A stretch of DNA of 64,000 bases from Ulota crispa (lineage: Eukaryota; Streptophyta; Bryopsida; Orthotrichales; Orthotrichaceae). Every line of letters begins with the position of its first letter. The stretch's first letter is position 1. Below, piece by piece: positions 59,898-64,000 of the stretch. A program made the position numbers and the translations under genes. The stretch is taken from the NCBI GenBank assembly GCA_963920765.1, contig OY987247.1, positions 20,928,471-20,992,470 on the forward strand, written 5' to 3'. The notes beneath the pieces are model-generated. The model saw only the letters and a program-made list of their open reading frames with translations, searched no databases and was not told where the DNA came from.

Positions 59898-60760
59898 GGG
59901 GATTGATATGTGTAGACACTCTAAGTTACTTTTAGGTATTATACCACACTCTTGAGGTAAATTTTAGATTTTAACCATCAAATAGTTGAACTTGAGCATT
60001 TGTAATTCATATTTGAACTTAAAGACCTTGATTTTGTCTATAACCATAAAAAAACTTGTAATTGAACAGCACCCAATGAAAAACCTTAGCTCATCATGGT
60101 GAAAGAATCATTGTTTTTGTTGTTTACAAAAAAAATCAGCTTTTTCATTGGATGTTGTTCAATTAGAACCTATTTATGATTCTAAACTAAATCGTAGTCC
60201 CTTAGTTCAAATCTGAATTTAAAAATCTCCATTTCAGCTTTTTGATGGTAGAAATCATGGTTGTTACATTGGGCCACCTGCCTGCTTGCCCGCCCGTACG
60301 CTCGAAGTGTCCAATTGAGGTCATGGTCCGTCCGGTGAAGTCAACTCATAGTTGATTTTAAAAATTGGTCCAAAATGATAAAAGAATTTACTTCGTACAT
60401 GCTAGTGACACTCATAGTTGCCAACATGAAGTCAAAACATGGATTCAAAGCCGTATCACATAATAAAAATGAAATTTTATAATTTGATTCTTCCATTTTT
60501 AGGTCAAAAACCCTAAAAACGCCCTAATCCGCCTGTTTGGTCCGATTTGTCCGCCCATGCTGTTTGATTTGTCTACTCGTCCGTGCTGTCCAACAACCTC
60601 AACTTGCCCAAAGTAACAAACCTGGTAGAAATCTACAATCTACTCCAAAGGTGTGGTAGAATAGCTAAAACAATGTGGTAGAATAGCAGAAACATTGTGG
60701 TAGAATAGCAGAAACATTGTGGTAGAATAGCTGAAATAGTGTGGTAAACATATCAATACC
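59898..60760. mobile_element. hAT-like MITE relative of 43,893-44,313, with an insertion
   Basis: The left end is GGGGATTGATATGTGTAGAC and the right end, on the complement, is GGTATTGATATGTTTACCAC. The interior matches the copy at 43,893-44,313 (GACCTTGATTTNGTCTA, ATTGAACARC, TTTGATGGTAGAAATC against TGTTGATGATAACTATC). The MULE-like element at 60,257 lies inside it. A 22-bp unit (GTGGTAGAATAGCAGAAACA) is repeated about four times at 60,653-60,745. No 8-bp duplication remains visible. Confidence 0.6.
60257..60623. mobile_element. MULE-like MITE, 367 bp, TSD GGTAGAAATC
   Basis: Inverted ends ATGGTTGTTACATTGGGC and, on the complement, AGGTTTGTTACTTTGGGC bound the element. A perfect 10-bp duplication GGTAGAAATC (60,247-60,256 and 60,624-60,633) flanks it, a length typical of Mutator-like elements. 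It is GC-rich, with recurring GTCCG words. Partial relatives lie at about 41,456, 48,359 and 61,478. Confidence 0.75.
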
Positions 60761-62400
60761 ATTTTTTCATAAAGTACTTTTTGAAGCTTTGGAAGGGTTA
60801 AAACTTTGTAGATTGCGGTATCAGCACAATCCTATAAAACTTAGAAGATTTTATAATATACTTATCTAAATACCTTAACTGATAAATTTAATGTATGCGA
60901 CACCAATTTTGGTGTCAAACTTACTTTGAAGCTCAACTAATCTAACAAAGTTGCTACTTTGAATAATACGCATTTCTGTATTGTTCTTCTTGAATTAAAC
61001 TTATAGCATGCAAAGCATTGTTTCAAAAATGATTGATTAGGACTTCTCTAATTAAATTTTGTAAAAAGATCTTGATGTTTATTTGTATTGAGAGCTTTGG
61101 GACATGAGCCTCATATACAATATATGCTAGAGAAAAGTTTACACTAAATTTTCAAATAAGGAATATTAAAATAGATTTTGAGAAGCCCTAAAGTCATTGA
61201 AGCTACATATGTTATGTTAATTAACATTCAATTTATTTGATGACAAACTTTTTATAAATGACAATCATGTGTAAAGACAACTGAAAGAATACATGTCATA
61301 TGTACAAGTTCAACACCTTCATGATCATACATTACAATCTGTCAATATAAAAGTCTGTGATATTGTAAGTTCTATTACCTTTTCCTACATAACCTCTATT
61401 AACATATCAAGTTTGAATTTATACAGTCACATCTAAAAAACCTTCAAGGTACTTACTAAAATGTTGGCATCAAGGTTGTTACATTGGGCAAGTTTAGGCT
61501 GTTGGACAGCATGGACGGACAAACAAATTGGACCGGACGAGCGGACACGTCCGTCTGCTCACATATTTTAGGGTTTCGGACTCCAAAAATCAAGGATTAT
61601 TTTACCTTGTTTAATCACTGGTTTCTGATGTTGTTGGTGATCTGGCAGCAATATAGTCTTTGTTGGCAGTAGGGCGCGGACGTTTGAGCGGTGACACTTG
61701 GAATGGGCGCAAATGCATTAGAAGAGCACTTTTGGTGGCACGCAAATGCACGACTTGGCACAATCAAGTAGGCACGGACATTTGATTGGGCGTTTACATT
61801 CAAGCTCTAATGAGGGGGCTGGGCATCAACGCATGGTTGCGATCGGGTGTTTTGGCTGTTTCTAAGATGGCACAACCAAAGGGGTTTGGTGCAAACGCTA
61901 GGCGTGGATGCAATTGAAACATGGACTAGTCATTAGTGTCCATAGACATTATGCAAGGCGCTTATGATCATGCCCGGGTGGGGGAGCTGGGCGAGAACGG
62001 CAGGGCGTGGACATGAGCGCAGCAGAGATTCAAGTGAGCTGACAAATGGTGGTGCTGGGCGCCAACGCATGGACGCGGTCGTGGGGTGCATCGTTTAATA
62101 CTTGACACTAAGGGGCCGCTACGTAGAAATTCAATCTAATGTTTGAGCATTGACGTCGTGGCGTGGACGCACTTTGCAGGAGGCAAAGGCGCCAAGTTTT
62201 GGATACTATAATTGTTAAGCTTAGTGGTGCATTTCATTTAAGATTTAATCCCTAAACATTTGAAGCTGCATTTTTTGCCAAAAGTTATACTAAGAGAAGT
62301 TTGGAGAATTCCATGTTTTATATACAAGAAACTAGATTCTATTCAATGTACAATGACACAATGTTAGAGTAAAGGTAAAAAATGGAATGCACATACACAT
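60761..62400. other. No supported gene; half of a MULE-like element
   Basis: From about 61,478, GGTTGTTACATTGGGCAAG followed by GCTGTTGGACAGCATGGACGG matches one end of the MULE-like MITE at 60,257-60,623; the other end is missing. About 61,660-62,200 is GC-rich, with a recurring theme like CGCATGGACGCGG, a possible degenerate tandem repeat. No coding content is recognised. Confidence 0.4.
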
Positions 62401-63350
62401 ACCTAAACAAAGAGTGAATTCCCATGAAACCTTTTTATTTATCAAGACATGTGCACCAAAGCTTTGATTGATCACCGCACCACCTCTAGATTTCACCCAA
62501 AGGCGGATAGTTTGGCTAAGCGCATAGTTTAGACAGTCAAATGTGGTTTACGCAAATATGAATTGTTTCTTGGAAACCATCAGGATTGGAATTTGATGTT
62601 ACCATAAATTGCGATGGATTACCGTTTTAGTAGGTAGGCTTCATTGGCCACTTACAGCCCTTACTAATTGCTCTATGGACGGGAGCCTATTTTGCTTAGC
62701 TCTGTACAAGATAAGTTGGCTTCAATCGTGGACTTGGATAGTCCAAATGTTTGGGCTCAATGCCTACATGATTAGGCTGAGTTCTTTGAGAGGGCCATGC
62801 CTATGGCTTTGAAGAACTTACACACAGCCCAACATTGAGATTCTTTGTATCACACGCGTATTTGTAGCAGCGTTTATTGACCTTAGCTGCAAAGATTCTC
62901 TCAAAGAGATTATGTGTATTTGCAGTGTGAGGCGTCTACCACATTGGTTGTCAGAGCAAGACGTACTATTCTTTGCGTGAAGAAAATCTTGCCTAGATGC
63001 ATTCTCTTGTTGGAAGGCAAAGATAGGCGAGAATGTAAGGAGCATTCTAAAAATTGTGCTATTTGTTACTTGTCCATTGATGTTATTGTACAGCCGGAGT
63101 TGGCTATGGTGCCAGAGGGATTACTTTGTTTAGTTTGTGGAGAGAAGACAAGCGCGGCTACCATGCTTTTGTATGACCAGTGCCAATGTGGTTGGCATAT
63201 GGCATGCTTGGTTCCGCCTTGTCAACTCTGCCTCCAAGAGATTGGATTTGTCCTTGTTGTAGGAGATCTTCAAGCCATGCTACGTCTTTGGACAAACGCT
63301 GATAATCTTTTGAGGTCAAACCTCTTATATCCAAGATGACACCATTGCCA
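62400..63350 (+). mobile_element. Ty3/Gypsy retrotransposon fossil: integrase end plus PHD-finger-like tail
   Basis: The plus strand shows, in order, pieces typical of the integrase C-terminal half of Ty3/Gypsy elements (HRTTSRFHP, TVKCGLRKYELF, then YLQCEASTTL and a VRARRTILCV segment). Next come ECKEHSKNCAICYL and a PHD-finger-like cluster (CLVCGEK, then CQCGWHMACLVPP). In this group the PHD finger takes the place held by a chromodomain in chromoviruses and may guide integration to certain chromatin; that role is inference. The fossil is broken, with several breaks, and only the 3' part of pol lies here. A TGTTGGGAATC...TACACA stretch at about 63,554-63,725 could be a remnant LTR, but this is uncertain. 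Confidence 0.65.
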
Positions 63351-63760
63351 CCTTTATTGACTAGACGCCAGATTTGTAGTGCAGAAGATTAGACTTATGG
63401 GAGATTGAATAAGAGATTAGCACTAAAAACTTGCCAAAAGCAAATAACAATGGGGCTCATCATTGCAACTGGCCTACAATCTTTTATACTTTTTTTTATC
63501 ATGTTCACTTGTTATTGTCGGCCGCTGACAACATCACCTTTGATGTGGATAGATGTTGGGAATCTTTTATTCATCTTGGCACCTAGATCTAGCTATATCT
63601 TTAGTATAGTTCTAGCTAACTCGCAAGTCTCTATTAGCCAGTTAGAAGGGACAATTGAGAGCATATTTGTATTTCTGTTTTTGGGTTACATTTTTGTTTT
63701 TACCTTCTGTTAGTAATAGTACACAATGTGTTGTATTTAGCAATATCTATTTACACAACA
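63351..63760. other. 3' flank of the Gypsy fossil, possible LTR remnant
   Basis: There is no gene. About 63,554-63,725 starts TG and ends CA and might be LTR-derived, but no second copy is present in the window to test this. Confidence 0.3.
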
Positions 63761-64000
63761 GCCAAATGGACATCTTGATTGGATGGCTAGATGGACGGAT
63801 TAGTTTGATGGCCTTTTTAGACGGCCAGATGGACGCCTTGTTTGGACGGTCTGGATGGTCAATCAGATAGATGGCTTGCCCTGATGGCCAAATGGACATC
63901 TCATTTGGACGACGAGATGGATGGCCTAGTGTGACGGCATTTTTGGACGGCCAAATGAACGGCCTAGTTTGACAAACTTTGTAGACAGCCAGATGGATGG
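63760..64000. repeat. Degenerate GATGGACGG-type tandem repeat
   Basis: Words such as AGATGGACG, TTTGGACGG and GATGGCC recur every 15-40 bases to the window edge. It is probably a decayed tandem array that continues past the window. Confidence 0.5.

Noticed and set aside
1-64000. tRNA, rRNA and CRISPR loci
   Set aside because: No complete tRNA fold, rRNA core or spaced identical repeats were seen. The tandem repeats present are head to tail without unique spacers.

Overview
This is a stretch of a nuclear land-plant genome. Evidence: a Ty1/Copia element with an initiator-methionine tRNA primer site, many CACTA-type (En/Spm) DNA transposons and MITEs, plant-type transposase domains, and one spliced host gene. 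The style of the repeats (a PHD-finger-tailed Ty3/Gypsy integrase, a large gene-bearing element of unknown class) suggests a TE-rich seed-free plant such as a bryophyte, lycophyte or fern; that placement is inference. Apart from the host gene at 26.3-35 kb, almost everything is AT-rich mobile DNA.

Layout. 1-6.8 kb: a nested stack, an outer TTAA-flanked element split by a CACTA element that itself carries an inverted second copy of the TTAA element. 6.8-13 kb: MITEs, a foldback element, a 111-bp tandem repeat and a CACTA transposase fragment. 13.1-24 kb: CACTA material with TAGTCA motifs, a worn minus-strand accessory gene (14.4-17.5 kb), two CACTA MITEs, an ~87-bp minisatellite, a ~598-bp direct duplication, a complete 2-kb CACTA element with a TGT target duplication, and a second transposase fragment. 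25.5-26.3 kb: a TTAA element just upstream of the host gene.

27.2-34.75 kb (+): a multi-exon host gene of unrecognised family. Thirteen exons join in one continuous reading frame (about 615-628 aa), with two exons that look mutually exclusive and one possible AT-AC intron. Its last intron is swollen by a hAT-like MITE and two nested TTAA elements. A Ty1/Copia fossil (35.9-41.25 kb) lies about 1.2 kb downstream of the stop.

41.7-48.1 kb: one 6.4-kb non-autonomous CACTA element with very long arrays of ACAACTGC-like subterminal motifs and a hAT-like MITE inside it. 49.6-57.4 kb (-): the most unusual region, two worn minus-strand genes, one with a ParB-like motif and one with an FCP1/HAD-like motif, embedded in DNA that repeats a palindrome like TTTAACTTGAGTTAAA. 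59.9-60.8 kb: a MULE-like MITE inside a hAT-like MITE. 62.4-63.35 kb: a Ty3/Gypsy fossil whose integrase ends in a PHD-finger-like segment. No tRNA, rRNA or CRISPR locus was seen. All family calls are from reading by eye; no database search was run.
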